A stretch of 64,000 nt of DNA. It comes from Cynocephalus volans. Taxonomy: Eukaryota; Chordata; Mammalia; Dermoptera; Cynocephalidae. The stretch covers positions 233,749,999 to 233,813,998 of the forward strand of contig NC_084461.1 in assembly GCF_027409185.1 (NCBI RefSeq). The letters are read 5' to 3'. The notes under the pieces were generated by a model that saw nothing but the letters and a program-made list of their open reading frames with translations, did no database searches and was not told the origin of the DNA. Shown here piece by piece: positions 44,405 to 55,965 of this stretch (position 1 is the stretch's first letter; each line of letters starts with the position of its first letter). A program made the translations under genes and the position numbers.

Positions 44405-46907
44405 GTACAGGACAGGCTGCTCTGTCTTCCGAAACTTCCAACAATAAGCTGTTCATAGAAGGGGACGAGCACAGAGACAGGCGAGGCTCACCTTTTATTG
44501 TGATGGATGCTGGTTCACTCAGAACAATTCCTGTAAAATATCATTGCCCCTAAACAAAGGTGCTCCCGGGCTCTCTCCAGGATCCCACATTTCCACACTG
44601 GAGTTGGTAATGTGCGGCTGTCCACATCGATGGATGGGGTGTCCCGCCTGCTCAGGGAGCTGGCCCTCAGAGCAGACCTTCCCCGGGGATGCAGGAGGAT
44701 CTTTCTCCTTTGTCACCACTAGCTCTCTGGCTGGCTCCTGGGCTCAATGTGCATTGAGTATTGAGCTTTTGGAGAAAGAGAATGAGTGACAGCCTCTGAG
44801 TCCTGTCTTTGCCTCTTGCAACAGGTAAAGGGCTCAGAGGCTCGCAAGGTCCTCCAGGGAAATTAGGGCCTCCAGGAGGCCCTGGGAGTCCTGGGGGTCC
44901 AGGACCAAAGGGCCAGAAAGGAGATCGTGGAGACAGTTCGGGTAAGGAGCACACCCAGCATGGTCTGGCCCGAGTGGCTCAGGGCCCTGGGGACTGGAGG
45001 GCCGGCTGGGAGATGGTTCTTCCTGCTGCCTCACTGGAAGACGCTCAACTCTGCGTCCTGACCCAGCACCCTCTGTCCTCTCGGTGTCACTTGGGGCCTG
45101 AGAAGATTCCCATCGGTGTCTTGGTCCGTGTACAGACTTTCAAAGCCTGCAGGGCACCCCCCCATCAGGCCCCTGTAGGAGATGGGCCCTGGCTTTCCTT
45201 CAGCTGAAACTGGCCAGTGTGTGGCTCCAGGCTGCAAGGGAGGAAACGGGCCCGTCTGTGAGTTGGGTTTATGTCGATTGTCACAAGAGTGGCATGAAAA
45301 TGGTCTGCCTCATAGGACCGCTGGATAATGGGTGAGTATCATTGCAACTTTGTGCAGAGTGAGACAGAGCAAATTCAGAAAGAACAAAAGAAAAATGACA
45401 GTCCCTTTATTAATATTTATCTACCAGCCTGTCAAAATAATAAAAGTACTAAAGAGTTTACCCGGAATTAGAAATATGAAAGAATCACAAAGAAACATTT
45501 TCAAAAAGAAGGATAATTATTGGGTATTTTAAAAAGTAAATTATAATATTTAAGCAGTATGTGAAGAAAAGGACCCAGAAGTATAGTTACAAGTTGTTAA
45601 GGGTTACTAAGATATTTCTGGAAAGACAGGAATACAGTTATTTTTTCTGTTTAGCTTCTTTTTGATTTCTTGGGTTGTTTTTTTTGTTTTGTTTTTTTTT
45701 TTTTGGTGATAGGCATACTTTTTAATAATTTTTTGAAAACTCTGCTCTTCAATTCAAGGTCTTTTCAGTAAACACCTTTCTCCTGTTGTTCTGCAGTTGC
45801 TGATATGAAGCTGGCTATCTTAGAGAGAGAGATAAGGGACCTGAAATCAGAACTGGACCGCACCAAAAAGTGTAAGCTTTTTCTCTGTCCCCAGGTGTTC
45901 TTGGCTCTCGATTTTTCTTCAGAGTCCCCTAGGTTTTTAGGAGGGTGGAAGAGAACCAACACTTACAAAGTCTTACCGTACAGCAGGTTGACATTTTCTT
46001 GTAATGTGCTTTCATTCAATCCTCCTGCCAACCCTAGCCACGGTTATTACATTTGTTTTATTGACGGTGGGGAAAGAGAGGTACAGGGAGTGCAGGTAAC
46101 TCACCCAACATCACACAGCTAGGAAGTCGCAGAGGAAGGAGTAAATCGAGGTCTCTTGTCTCCAAAATCTTTGCTCCTTCCTCAGCATCCACTGTTCTCA
46201 GGTGGCTGTCCATGCCTCTTCCTTATCCTGCTGCCCATGTCTGGCAGGGAGGCCCCAAGCATATCCTCCTATGTCCACTGGTGCCGGGGAAGGTTTTAAC
46301 TGATGTTTATCTCAAGGGTGGAGTATCCAGGAAAGCCCAGGCTGTCTGCAGGGCCTGGGTGTCCCTTCCCCGGCTCTGCCATAGAGGCGTGCTTCCTTAC
46401 CAGGCTCCAGCCTGGGGTGGTTGGGCACAGGGATATTTTCGAGAGTCCTCTGTTCCCAGAGGAGGCCTTTTTGATGACTGTTCCGGGCTGGGCTCCAGAC
46501 CCAATCAGCTTCACCTAGCCTTTGTGATTCCAGTGCAAACCTTCTCTTTGGGCAAAAAAGCTGGGAAGAAGCTCTACGTGACCAATGGGGAAAAGCTGCC
46601 TTTCTCCAAAGTGAAAGCTCTGTGTGCTGAGCTCCAGACCACGGTGGCTGCCCCCAGGAGTGCCGAGGAGAATAAGGCCATCCAGGACATGGCCACAGAC
46701 ATTGCCTTCCTGGGCATCACAGACGAGGTGACCGAAGGCCAGTTTATGTATGTGACAGGAGGGAGACTGACGTACAGCAACTGGAAGAGCAATGAGCCCA
46801 ATGACCACGGCACAGGGGAGGACTGTGTGATCCTCCTGAAGGACGGGCTCTGGAATGACATCTCCTGCTCGTCCTCCTTCCTGGCCATCTGCGAGTTCCC
46901 AGCCTGA
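44212..46907 (+). CDS. MBL1: Mannose-binding lectin A (MBP-A), intact
   Basis: MBL1 encodes a secreted serum collectin that binds mannose/GlcNAc patterns and activates complement through MASP proteases. Four coding exons (44,212-44,404; 44,825-44,941; 45,797-45,871; 46,534-46,907) join with consistent phases to 249 residues plus stop. Order: signal peptide (about 1-20), three-Cys N-terminus ([13 protein letters not shown]), Gly-X-Y collagen with the short GK kink (GDP-GK-GLR), an alpha-helical neck (about 101-125), and the lectin domain. EPN (mannose type) and WND, both calcium-binding, are present, with four conserved cysteines. The rodent protein is about 10 residues shorter, the difference lying in an N-terminal stretch here (IPVTNGTPG). 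The ATG at 44,221 follows a good acceptor (CTCTCTAAG) and leads straight into the signal peptide. It lies downstream of SFTPA on the same strand and faces SFTPD. It is a pseudogene in human. Confidence 0.93.
44825..44941 (+). CDS. MBL1: MBL1 collagen exon
   Basis: 117 bp between TTGCAACAG and GTAAGG. It encodes an unbroken run of Gly-X-Y triplets ([17 protein letters not shown] and on) ending [11 protein letters not shown]. Confidence 0.9.
45797..45871 (+). CDS. MBL1: MBL1 neck exon
   Basis: 75 bp between TTCTGCAG and GTAAGC. It encodes a heptad-like helix ([17 protein letters not shown]) that trimerises the collectin chain. Confidence 0.9.
45990..46175 (-). repeat. MIR in MBL1 intron, antisense
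   Basis: 'catcacacagctaggaagtc' and the following text follow the antisense MIR core. Confidence 0.7.
46534..46907 (+). CDS. MBL1: MBL1 lectin-domain exon and stop
   Basis: Acceptor GTGATTCCAG. It encodes the C-type lectin fold, with [32 protein letters not shown] and CEFPA. The open frame reaches upstream to 46,212, but that part is intron. Confidence 0.93.
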
Positions 46908-49160
46908 AAATGGGGGTCCTCAGCCCCCTCCTTGGCTCCCTGCTGAGCTCTCTGCTGCCTTGAAAGAGAATCCAATGCTGGTTTTCCCATGCCCAGTGTT
47001 GAGTCTTGCCTTCATGGGGATGAGAGGAAGATGAAGGGGACACATTTGATTGTGGGATGAGGAAGTGAAAAGAGGCTGACCATGGGGCACAAAGATTCTA
47101 GTCCAGCCATGACAAAGGCCACCTGCTGTCCTGCTAGGAGCACAGCACTGAGTCAGACTCAGCCATGGAAGGGCCAAGTCAAACCCTCTCCTTTTACAAA
47201 GAGGCCACTGCAGCCTGCAGGGGGACCAGTGAAGGGCCACACCTGTGTCCGAGTAGGCAGTAGATCTCAACCACCAGGAGATCCAACTCCTTTTCTCCAA
47301 GAGTCGCCACTACTACTTGATGCCAAACTCTTCTTCCAAAGCTCCTTCCCATGGCTAGCCCAGCCTCCCTGTGGCACGGGTATTGCTTCTAGTTGTTCAG
47401 AAGCTGCACAGAAAATCTTTCACTAGCTGACTGTGACATCTGGCAAGATCACACGTGGGTAACAATTATTAGTCCAAGGAATCCCCTCACCCTGCCCAAG
47501 TAGCTGTGGCCTCTTTTTAGTCACTAGGGTGACCTTGAGGACAAAGAACAGCCTTTCCCCCTGCATAATACTGTGGTGTGTGCCAGCAGCAGGAGAGGGG
47601 CAGTGGTCATACAGGGTGTTTCCTCCTCCACAGGGCCTCGTCAGTCCCTGTACCCTCCCTCCACTGCACCATCCTCACCCCGTTATAGGTCAGTGGGCCC
47701 GCTAGCAGCACAGACCAGAAGAAAAAGTCCCCAAAGGTGAACTTCACACCCTGTGGGTCAAATCTGCAACCCTAGACACGCAGCAAGTGAAATCTCTACT
47801 CGAGCAGGGTTCTGATGCAGGCTTGGTCCACAGTTCTGCTCACAACCGTGGGTGTTTTTCAGCTATCTCGGGGTGGGTGGATCTGAGATTACATACAGCC
47901 TACACAGCACACTAGAGGAACAGAACAAATTCCAGCTCCAGCTGTATTCCACTGACAAATGAGACTGGAAAATATTTAATGAATGGGCCAAGGGCCACTT
48001 TAACTTAGTTTTTGTTAACCTTAGTTTTCTACTTTATTTCTCTTTGTATCTGAACTACCAGGAAAAGCTCATAATTAATAAGTGCTTGATGAATACTTGT
48101 CGCATGGGTACATCAAAAAATTACAAATGGAAGAATGGGTTGGAGACCAAGAAGTGAGTGTCAGGCAGTGCCATCTCCCAGGGGCGCTCCTTCTATAGGA
48201 CTGTCAGGGCAGGGGTGGGAACTGGGCTGGGATGTGCTGAAGGTGCTGGGGCCAACAGGCTGAGGGTGGCAGGGCCTGCATCCTTGGCCTCTGGCATGCC
48301 TCGACTGTCACATTACTGAATGTTCAATCCCACAAGGCTCTTCTTCATGCACCACCCTTGGGGACAAGGAGAAGAGGGTTTCTGTGATGCAGAGCAGAAC
48401 AATCCACCACTTGCAATTTAAATCCAGACTGCTTACTGAAGGAGTAGGAAATAGTTAAAATTTAGTTAAAACCCGCTCGTGAAACTAGGGGTTATGGCAA
48501 ATAGAAAAAGAAAAGACCAGAAATGTTTCAGAAGGAAAGAAGATACACACATGTGACGACCCAGAACTAGAGAATTACTGTACTCAAGCACAGAAGTTCC
48601 ACCTGAATCCTCACAGCCAAGGCAAAACCCAGAAAACTGACAGGTAACTCTGATATAATTCTTTCTGTTTTTATGGTAAGGGGGGTTGCAGTGGTCTACC
48701 CTGAGATTAATGCGTCTTTTTATACTGTGCGTAAAGGACAGCATCTTCAGCCATAAAACTGCATATGATACAGTTACGTGCTCCGCATGGATTGTTCCTC
48801 AGCATGTAATGATTGCTCCCTCGGTCAGGGAAACGTGACGAAAACTTCCAGGGCAAGCTCCAATTCCCATCCCCTTTTCAGGCTGCTTCTACTGCTTGCT
48901 TCTGTGGTACTCCCTTTTTCCTACATCCTTCAACCATGAAAGGCTCACATTCCTGCTCTGAGAGCTTTCTGTGCCACACAAGACTCCGTCCTCTTCCCCC
49001 CAGCTCATAGGCATCCCGCAGACCCTGCCACTTTGGAGATTCTTACTCATTCTCTCTTCTCTCAGCCCACCTAGCAGGGCATGAGGCTTCTCCACAGGCT
49101 CCTGGATAGGTGGGCTTGTTCTTTTCTTGCCAATCTTTTTTGATTGTCTGTCTCTACATG
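46908..49160. other. MBL1 3' flank, gene-free
   Basis: Contains the presumed MBL1 3' UTR. I find no AATAAA or ATTAAA between 46,908 and about 48,430, so the polyadenylation site is undetermined. No further exon or known repeat was recognised. Confidence 0.45.
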
Positions 49161-49949
49161 TGATGCTGGAGGAAGGGTCTGAGAGGCCTGATTGTTGGCT
49201 TCAACCCACCCCATCCTCTTACCGTGTTCTTGACTCTGCCCCAGGTAAGAATGCAAGAGCAGAGTCACAGTAGAGAGGGAGAGCAGATGTAATATAACAA
49301 GACATACAGATTTCACAAAGAGAGCGTGGCCTCGCTCCAGAGACTGGGCAGGACCCGCACCAAGTCTAACACAAAAGTAAGAAATATACGCTTAAAGTTC
49401 AGTGCAGGCTGGCTCAAAAGACAGAGCAGCTGCTTGCTGAAGATAAGTTTGATACAAAAGAAAGCATACACATGTCAGCCAGCTAAGTGCAGGTGGGTCC
49501 CTGGAGAGTGAGCAGCAACTCCACCTTCTGCTGAGATTCGGCTTGTATAGTTTCGCTATCTAATGAATATTCAGTTAGGGGGATGGTTGCACCCCCTTAA
49601 CATAGTCTTGCACATGCTCAGTTGGTCTCCTTTTGAAGCACATTCATTGGTCAAATCCTGTCTCATGTGCCAAACATATTCAAGAATATTCTGTGCTCTT
49701 TAGCATCCTAAGTGGAAGGTCATTCAGCTACCAGGATTATATAACCCGTCTCTACTGCACCTGCCCAGACACTGGATTTGTATAAGCCAGCCCCCTGAGG
49801 TCTCAATTTCCCCATGTTGGTGCCCCAAACAGGTCTAACTAGCAACAGTAACTTTCCTCTAGGGAGGGCCCAGAGGAGAGGACTGAAATCTTGGGGAACG
49901 GCTTGAAACTGTAACCTGAGCCCAGGGAAACTGAGCACCTCCTATCTCA
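49161..49949 (-). mobile_element. Solo LTR, family A, copy 3
   Basis: Colinear with the copies at 13,958 and 22,845. On the minus strand it starts TGAGATAGGAGG and ends CAGCATCA. Shared features include 'ttgctgaagataagtttgat' and 'caagaatattctgtgctctt'. It has the same orientation as the other two copies and no internal viral sequence. Confidence 0.75.
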
Positions 49950-50210
49950 TAGGTAACCCCCCTGCCACCATTCTTCCTTCAATCTAGAGCTGAGACAAAC
50001 TACCTCCCTGTCTTTATTTCCCAATTCATATCAGCAAGCAATGGGGCCCCCACGAAAATTAGCATGGGAGAAGATGGAGTCAATCTAAAAATACAGGATT
50101 CTCATTAGAGTCCAAAGATAGAAATTGCAGTTCATCCAGGCCTCTCAGGACCTGGAACAAGAGAGAAATTTTTGTTTTGGATTCAACATGACCTTCCATA
50201 CACGCGTGTG

Positions 50211-50250
<40 letters not shown>

Positions 50251-51139
50251 CACTCTCTCTCTCTCTCTCTCTCTCTCGCAGGATGAGGTCAGGCAGTTTC
50301 CTTTACTAAGGAACATACAGTGATTGGCGTCTCTTACACAGGGGATCAAAGGAAGCCAGGAACTTAAGGGCCAGACCTCCAGGGCCACAGGCAACACATT
50401 CCCCTTGGAACTTGAGGAGTGGGGATGACTGAGCAACCTCTTGAGCCCCATTGTTGGCTCTAATGGAGTCGGTGTCTCTGCCATTCACTTCCCATGCTGG
50501 CTTTTGGACCAGGGAGCTGGCAGACATCTCTGAGCTGCAGTCTTCCTTTGCTGCTTCTTGTGCACAGTAAGAACCTGAAGGTGATGCCTCAGAGCATTCC
50601 TGGAAAGAAAGCTGGTGTTCAGAACTCTGTGCAGCCTGGGCTGTGGCTCAGAGCCACGTCAGGGGGAGAAGGCCTGGATCTGACCTAGAGTGGCAAATAT
50701 ACCTTGCCCTTGAGATGGGACTTTGGGCTTAAATTAAATCTGTACGTCAGTGCTCTGTTGTGGAAATGTAGACATAGCCAGTGTGATCACAATGTGCTTT
50801 CTATGTCAGAATAAAAACAACTACCATACCTCATGACATTTAAGGCCTAGGCTCTGGCCTGGTTTCTGAATCCTGGACTTAAGGACCTTGTTCCTTCAGG
50901 ACAATCTTTTTTTTGGAGTCCAACAGCTCTGCTGCTGTCACTTTTTTTTTTTATCCGTGCCCAAGCCAGAGGAAGAGGACTTAGGGCCTAGTAGTTACAT
51001 CTCTCAAACCTCCTGTCTGCCTGGGACCAGCCAATCTCCTTTCTCTGTGGCTGTCAGAGACCAACAAGCACCAGGGGTCATTGTCAGGCTTTGGACTTGT
51101 CCCCTTGGTATTTGTGTCATGGCAGAACCTTCCACCTAG
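49950..51139. other. Gene-free stretch with microsatellite
   Basis: Apart from the CA/CT microsatellite, no repeat or exon was recognised. Poly-T occurs at 50,940-50,952. Confidence 0.35.
50201..50279 (+). repeat. Compound (CA)n-(CT)n microsatellite
   Basis: An alternating CG/CA segment, then about 20 CA units, then a clean CT run. The 134-codon minus-strand frame spanning it is a by-product of this repeat. Confidence 0.95.
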
Positions 51140-51380
51140 AAGGTTGTTTGCTTGTTATTGTGCAACTGATCTGCACTTTGGAAACTGCCAGGAATCAGAG
51201 ATTTTTTTCCATTAACTGTAAAGTGATGTCCTAGTAACCCTGAGTGGCTGCTGGATTGCTGGGAAGAGGGGTGGAGCCCAGGGCAGGGGTCCATCTGGGA
51301 AGGGGTACTCCCAACCCTGGTGGCAACCTGTGTTAGGGAGGAGACAGTATTTCCAACTATGAACCAGTGGTTTGTTCAGG
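51140..51380 (+). repeat. Diverged repeat pair, copy 1
   Basis: Similar to 58,565-58,860: 'ggttgtttgcttgttattg'/'agttgtttgctcactattg', 'gccaggaat', 'gctgggaagaggggt'/'gctggaaagaggggt'. The nature of the unit is unknown. Confidence 0.55.
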
Positions 51381-52540
51381 CAAATCCAGGTATCAGGCTT
51401 AAAAGAAGTGGTGTGCAGGCAGCCACTTATTAACTGCAAATATGCTTTGGGCTAGGCTAGCCACTCCCAACCCATGGTCCAGCCTGCCCTTTCTGGGCAA
51501 CCAGAGTGCTTGTGCCATCTCATACAGCTCTTCAGAGCAGTGACCAGTGGAACTGACTGGAATGCTTGGCAAAAATCACAGGATCTTGGCTCCATTCTGG
51601 GTCCAGTAGGTTAAAATCCAAGAAAAGTGTCATATTAGTGAAGTCCACAGGTGATCCATATATTTGGCCAGTTTTCGAAACCAGTGCTTCGGGAACTCCA
51701 GCCTCTATAGTGGATTTCTGCCTACCTCTCATCACCACAGGGCAGCCCTAGAGCCTGAAAGCCAGGATTTATCCATTTCTTGTAGGCCCCTCATGAGGTA
51801 AAGGGGGTTCTGCTTAACTTTATAGTGTAAGACCCCAAATAATCTCCCTCAACTGAACATGCCTCACGAGCAAAAACCAACTGCTAACCCCAATCCTTCC
51901 CTACACATTTCCAGAGTCTTACTGCCTTCTGTGACTTTAGGGAGTGGGTCTGGAGTTGGAAGAGCTCTGAGGAGTGTCAGAGCATGTGAGGCTCAGGGCA
52001 GGTAAGACGCTGAGTGGAAAATTGCATGGACACGGGCTTGGGGCTGTCTATGTGTATCTTTGTGCCTGTGTAAATATGTGTTGAGTGTCTGCATAGAAAC
52101 CGACAGACCCAGTGCTGGAAATTCCCAGCACCCTGCTGTTAGGGGGCTCAGCTCCTGCCTCCCCACAGCCTGTCTGCAGGCCTCTCTTTGCACATCCCTC
52201 ATTGAGGAGCATTGGCTCTGGGTGGTTCCAGAGGCTCTGGACGAGAAGTGTGGGTGTTTGACATTGGACAAAAAGTTCGCAAGTGGCCCTGAGCTGTGTT
52301 CCAAGACACTGTGGGGCGGGGGGCTCAACGGAGGTTGTTTGAGCACTTATATGATCCTCGTCCCCTGCCAGGTCTTTTATCATATGTCACCACTTCCCTT
52401 CTGCCTGAGTTCTTATCTGACCACTGGATCTAAGGTTACTGTCACTAACCCCTGTCACCATTACAACACTCTGTTTTATTTTCTTCTTAACAATTGTAGT
52501 TATTCAATATCATCTTGGCCATTTACTTGTTTGAGTTACA
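51381..52540. other. Gene-free stretch
   Basis: No recognised exon or repeat. The 204-codon plus-strand frame at 52,060-52,674 runs into a MIR at its end and has no domain. Confidence 0.35.
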
Positions 52541-52544
52541 TCAG

Positions 52545-52790
52545 TGTAGCCAAGTCATTAAGAGTGAGGACTCTGGAGCCACACTACTTGGATTCATATT
52601 GTGGCTCCACCACTTTGTGGCTGTGTGACCCAGGGCAAGTCACATACACTCTCTGCACTTTAGGGTTGTTATGAGCAATGAATGAACTGATAAAAGTAAG
52701 ACAGTTAGGACAGTGCTGGTCTGCCGTAAATGCCATGCAAGCATTAGTCCCTGCTGTTGTGATTATTACTGTTTTATTCACCTTTGCATT
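52545..52790 (+). repeat. MIR SINE
   Basis: Near-complete sense MIR: 'aagagtgaggactctggagc', 'tggctgtgtgacccagggca', 'agggttgttatgagcaatga'. Confidence 0.85.
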
Positions 52791-52890
52791 CCCAGTGCCT
52801 AGAAAAGGACCGAGAATATACATACTAAACCAATAACTGTAGAATGAATAAGTAAATAGATAGAGAGATAGATAGATAAATGAATAAATG
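52791..52890 (+). repeat. L2 tail and GATA-type simple repeat
   Basis: 'cccagtgcctagaaaagg' is L2-like and is followed by 'gatagatagata' and 'aatgaataaatg' runs. Confidence 0.55.
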
Positions 52891-54839
52891 TGAGTCCTCC
52901 CCCAACATGTGTGACCCAGCTCCCTTCTCTGGAGCTTAACTTATCTCCAAGGTGGATCTGAGAAACAACAAACCTCCTTTTGGAATATGGCGAGGGTCAT
53001 AGTTTCCTTGCTCAATTAATTGGGAATCCCTGGCCCCAGGGTCAGCAGCGGCCTTGTGCAGCAGGTGCTGTGGCACCTGCTCTCTGCTGGTTGCCTTTAA
53101 GACAGGGCCAGCAAACCCACAGAGACTCACGTGCAGGGCCAGGTGAGAGGTGGGGTTACATGAGTTCCTCCTCTGCAACTCCGAGTGCTCCAGCTTTCCT
53201 CCTCTTTACTTTTGCCCTGGATGCACCCACTTGGATTGTGCCCCCACCCTGCAGGGCTAGCTGCATGCTCCCACTGGGTGACCGTGGGTCTTCAGCACAC
53301 TGGACCCTGACATCCTTCCCTGTCCGGAAAGCCCTCAGTACTGGTGGCAATCTCTGCTCCTTGTCTGTGTGTCTGTCTCACTTCCAAACTTAGAACGTGA
53401 GCTCTTCAGGGCAGGACCCACATGCCACCTGCACCCTCCTCCTTGTCTGCCCCCTCACAGATCTCTGTGTCCAGGGCAATTTCAGAATCCTCTCCAAGCG
53501 GGACTTCACTGCTGCTTTTGCCTGGACCCTATGGGAGCTGATCTGTGGACTTCTCACTGGCATCCCTGGATATCTCTCTGGAGTGCCGTCACTGGCTTCT
53601 TTTCTCAGCATCAGGTGATAAAGAATCTGGACTTGTCTCAGAATCAGGTTCTTTTGGAGAACACTACTAAGTATTTACATGCGATTTTTGTGGTGACCCC
53701 ACATCCTCTCAAAAGTACAGAGGGGTTCAGGTTGGGGACCTGCAACTAAGGACACTTTAGGGACTCGGTCTGAGACCCATTAGGCCACCAGCAGAGGATC
53801 CAGTGCACAGAGGGCTGGACGAGACCTCCTACAGTTCTCAAATAGAGATGATACTGTTGTTCTGCCAGCCACAAGTCTGTGTTGTAACACTGTCCTTGTT
53901 TCTTGTTCTTGGACTTCCTGGAAACCCAGCTGGTGGAAGCACTGGGATTCTTGTAGAGGTCCCAGAAGGGTCCTTCACTGGGCTCACTGATGAAGCTCAG
54001 GGCATCCCCTTTGGGTTCCCTCTGGTCCAGAAGAGCAGTGCCCTCTTAAGCCAAGAATGGCAAACATTAACACACATATTGTCTGTCTACTCTCCCATGT
54101 CAGTGGCAGACACAGCTAATCAACTACTTCCTCTAGAGCCTGGCTAAGACCCTAGAAGCCATCTTTAACCTTGTAGTCATTACCAAGGGATCTGGGATGT
54201 TGTGTGGGAAAGGACCCATTGTCCAGCCCTGCCCAGGGCTCTTGATATGTCTAGCTTCTTGTTCATGTAAGAACCTGTGGGCTTGACAATCACAAAAGTA
54301 CTACCAGATGTCATGTGCTGAGTTACACGTGCGTCACTTTTCCCCAGTGAGAACATCAGCTCGAGAGCTCACCATGCCCACTGTGCTGATTTTTGCCTGT
54401 GTTCTGTGTGGGAGCAGTTCCTGGGTGATCATCTCTTCTATGCTGATGGGCTCTGGTTCCCAGGCGCTCCAAGGGCAGGAATTAGAAAAGGCAGGTGCAT
54501 TTTAGATTCACTGTGTGAAAGGCGTTTGGGGAGTCCAGAGTTGGAAGCACCCACCTGTGTCTGAAATGGAAGGGAAGGTGAATGGAGATGGCTTGACCCC
54601 ACACCCTGTTACGTGGTTGTTATTGACTAACGTAGCAGGGTTATGGGCTACATTCCAGATCAGAGAAAAAGTAGGGCCACTTTCTCCCTGCTTAGCCAGG
54701 GGGCTATAAACCACCTGGAGCTTTAGGACAGGAGGTGTAGAATCGGACCCCAGACCACAGAGCAAAAGTGAAGGAGGCGTAGGGAGGAATGCCAAACTTT
54801 CCTAGTCCTTGCCTCTTTCAAGCCTGATCAATGCCTAAA
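52891..54839. other. Gene-free stretch
   Basis: Weak L2-like text near 53,380-53,430. No exon was recognised. The frame at 53,803-54,147 was examined as a possible collectin relic and rejected. Confidence 0.35.
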
Positions 54840-55965
54840 AGAAGGTGAATATATGACTTTAAAATTTTAAAAATCTTTTTCATACCTGTGGTTATAGTTC
54901 CTTTCTTACTGCTACCACTGTACACGTTGGCATTTTTTTTTTCCTTCTATGGATTTATCAGGATATATTTTTTATAATTTGTCATTTTACAAGTTTGATT
55001 TCTGGGTTAATTTATCATTTCTATTATTTCTATTTGTTTTATATTTCCTTAATTTCACTTACATATTTATTTGTTTTGTACTTTCTTTATTTTTTGTTGT
55101 TTTTAATGTTTGCTTGAAGAATACGAACACTGAGTTCGACTACTTTCTGGTCATGCTTTTTGTTTTTTAACGTTTAATAATGAAGACAAATTTATATATT
55201 CCCCTCTGAGTACGGCTGAAACTCTGTCCTATAGATTTTGGGATACTTATCCCTATTTGAGTTTCTGTAATTACTTCTAATTAGTGAACGTTTTTCATGT
55301 TTCAGTGCCATTTGCCGTTATTATTTCTTCTTTTATAAATTTCTTCTTCTCATTCTTCTCCTATTTTTCCTAATTATATGTTTATCATTTTATTATTAAT
55401 TTATCTGCTATGTTCATTAAAAATACATCAGCATTTTTCTTTTAACTTTATGTTGTTTTACTTTTTAGCAGAGAAATTTTATATTTCTTATGTAGTTAGA
55501 TGTATCAATATTATTGCTTTTGGTTTCTTGGCTCTTTTGTACTCCAACATTATACAAATTAATACTTATATTTTCTTCTGATTCTGATTGTTACATGTAA
55601 TTAAAAGAATCTGATTTTACTTTTCCTCTCATGCTTAACCATTTAACCCAGTATTATTAATTGACGAGTCATTGTTTTTCTATAATTTTGGCATTTTATT
55701 TTTATTCTATGCATATGTGATACATATGTGTGTGTATATATATGTATACTTAGGCCCATTTTTAGACTTTCTGTTCTTTTTAATTATTCCATCTATTCCT
55801 CTGTCATAATACACAGTCTTAATTATGCTAGTTCTATAAAACCCTTTAACATACCGTCGGCCTAGTCCATTCTAATTATGTTATTTTAAGCAATTTTCCT
55901 GGCTCTTCTAGGATTCACTCTTTCAAGGAGCTTTAGAATTATTTCATGATGTCTTCATAGCTTCA
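54840..55965 (-). repeat. Eroded LINE-1, antisense
   Basis: Very AT-rich with antisense L1 ORF2-like text ('cagtattattaattgacgag', 'ctatagattttgggatac', 'ttccatctattcctctgtca'). No open frames survive. Confidence 0.55.

Noticed and set aside
46212-46533. Upstream extension of the MBL1 lectin exon frame.
   Set aside because: It is intron: a clear acceptor at 46,531-46,533 and the neck exon phase fix the exon start at 46,534.
50080-50484. 134-codon minus-strand frame.
   Set aside because: Built on the CA/CT microsatellite, which encodes Arg-Glu and Val-Cys runs.
52060-52674. 204-codon open frame.
   Set aside because: Its 3' part is a MIR element and no domain is visible.
53803-54147. Possible collectin relic: a frame containing a 'GLTDEA'-like stretch recalling lectin-domain text.
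   Set aside because: No cysteines, EPN or WND pattern follows, so the resemblance is chance.
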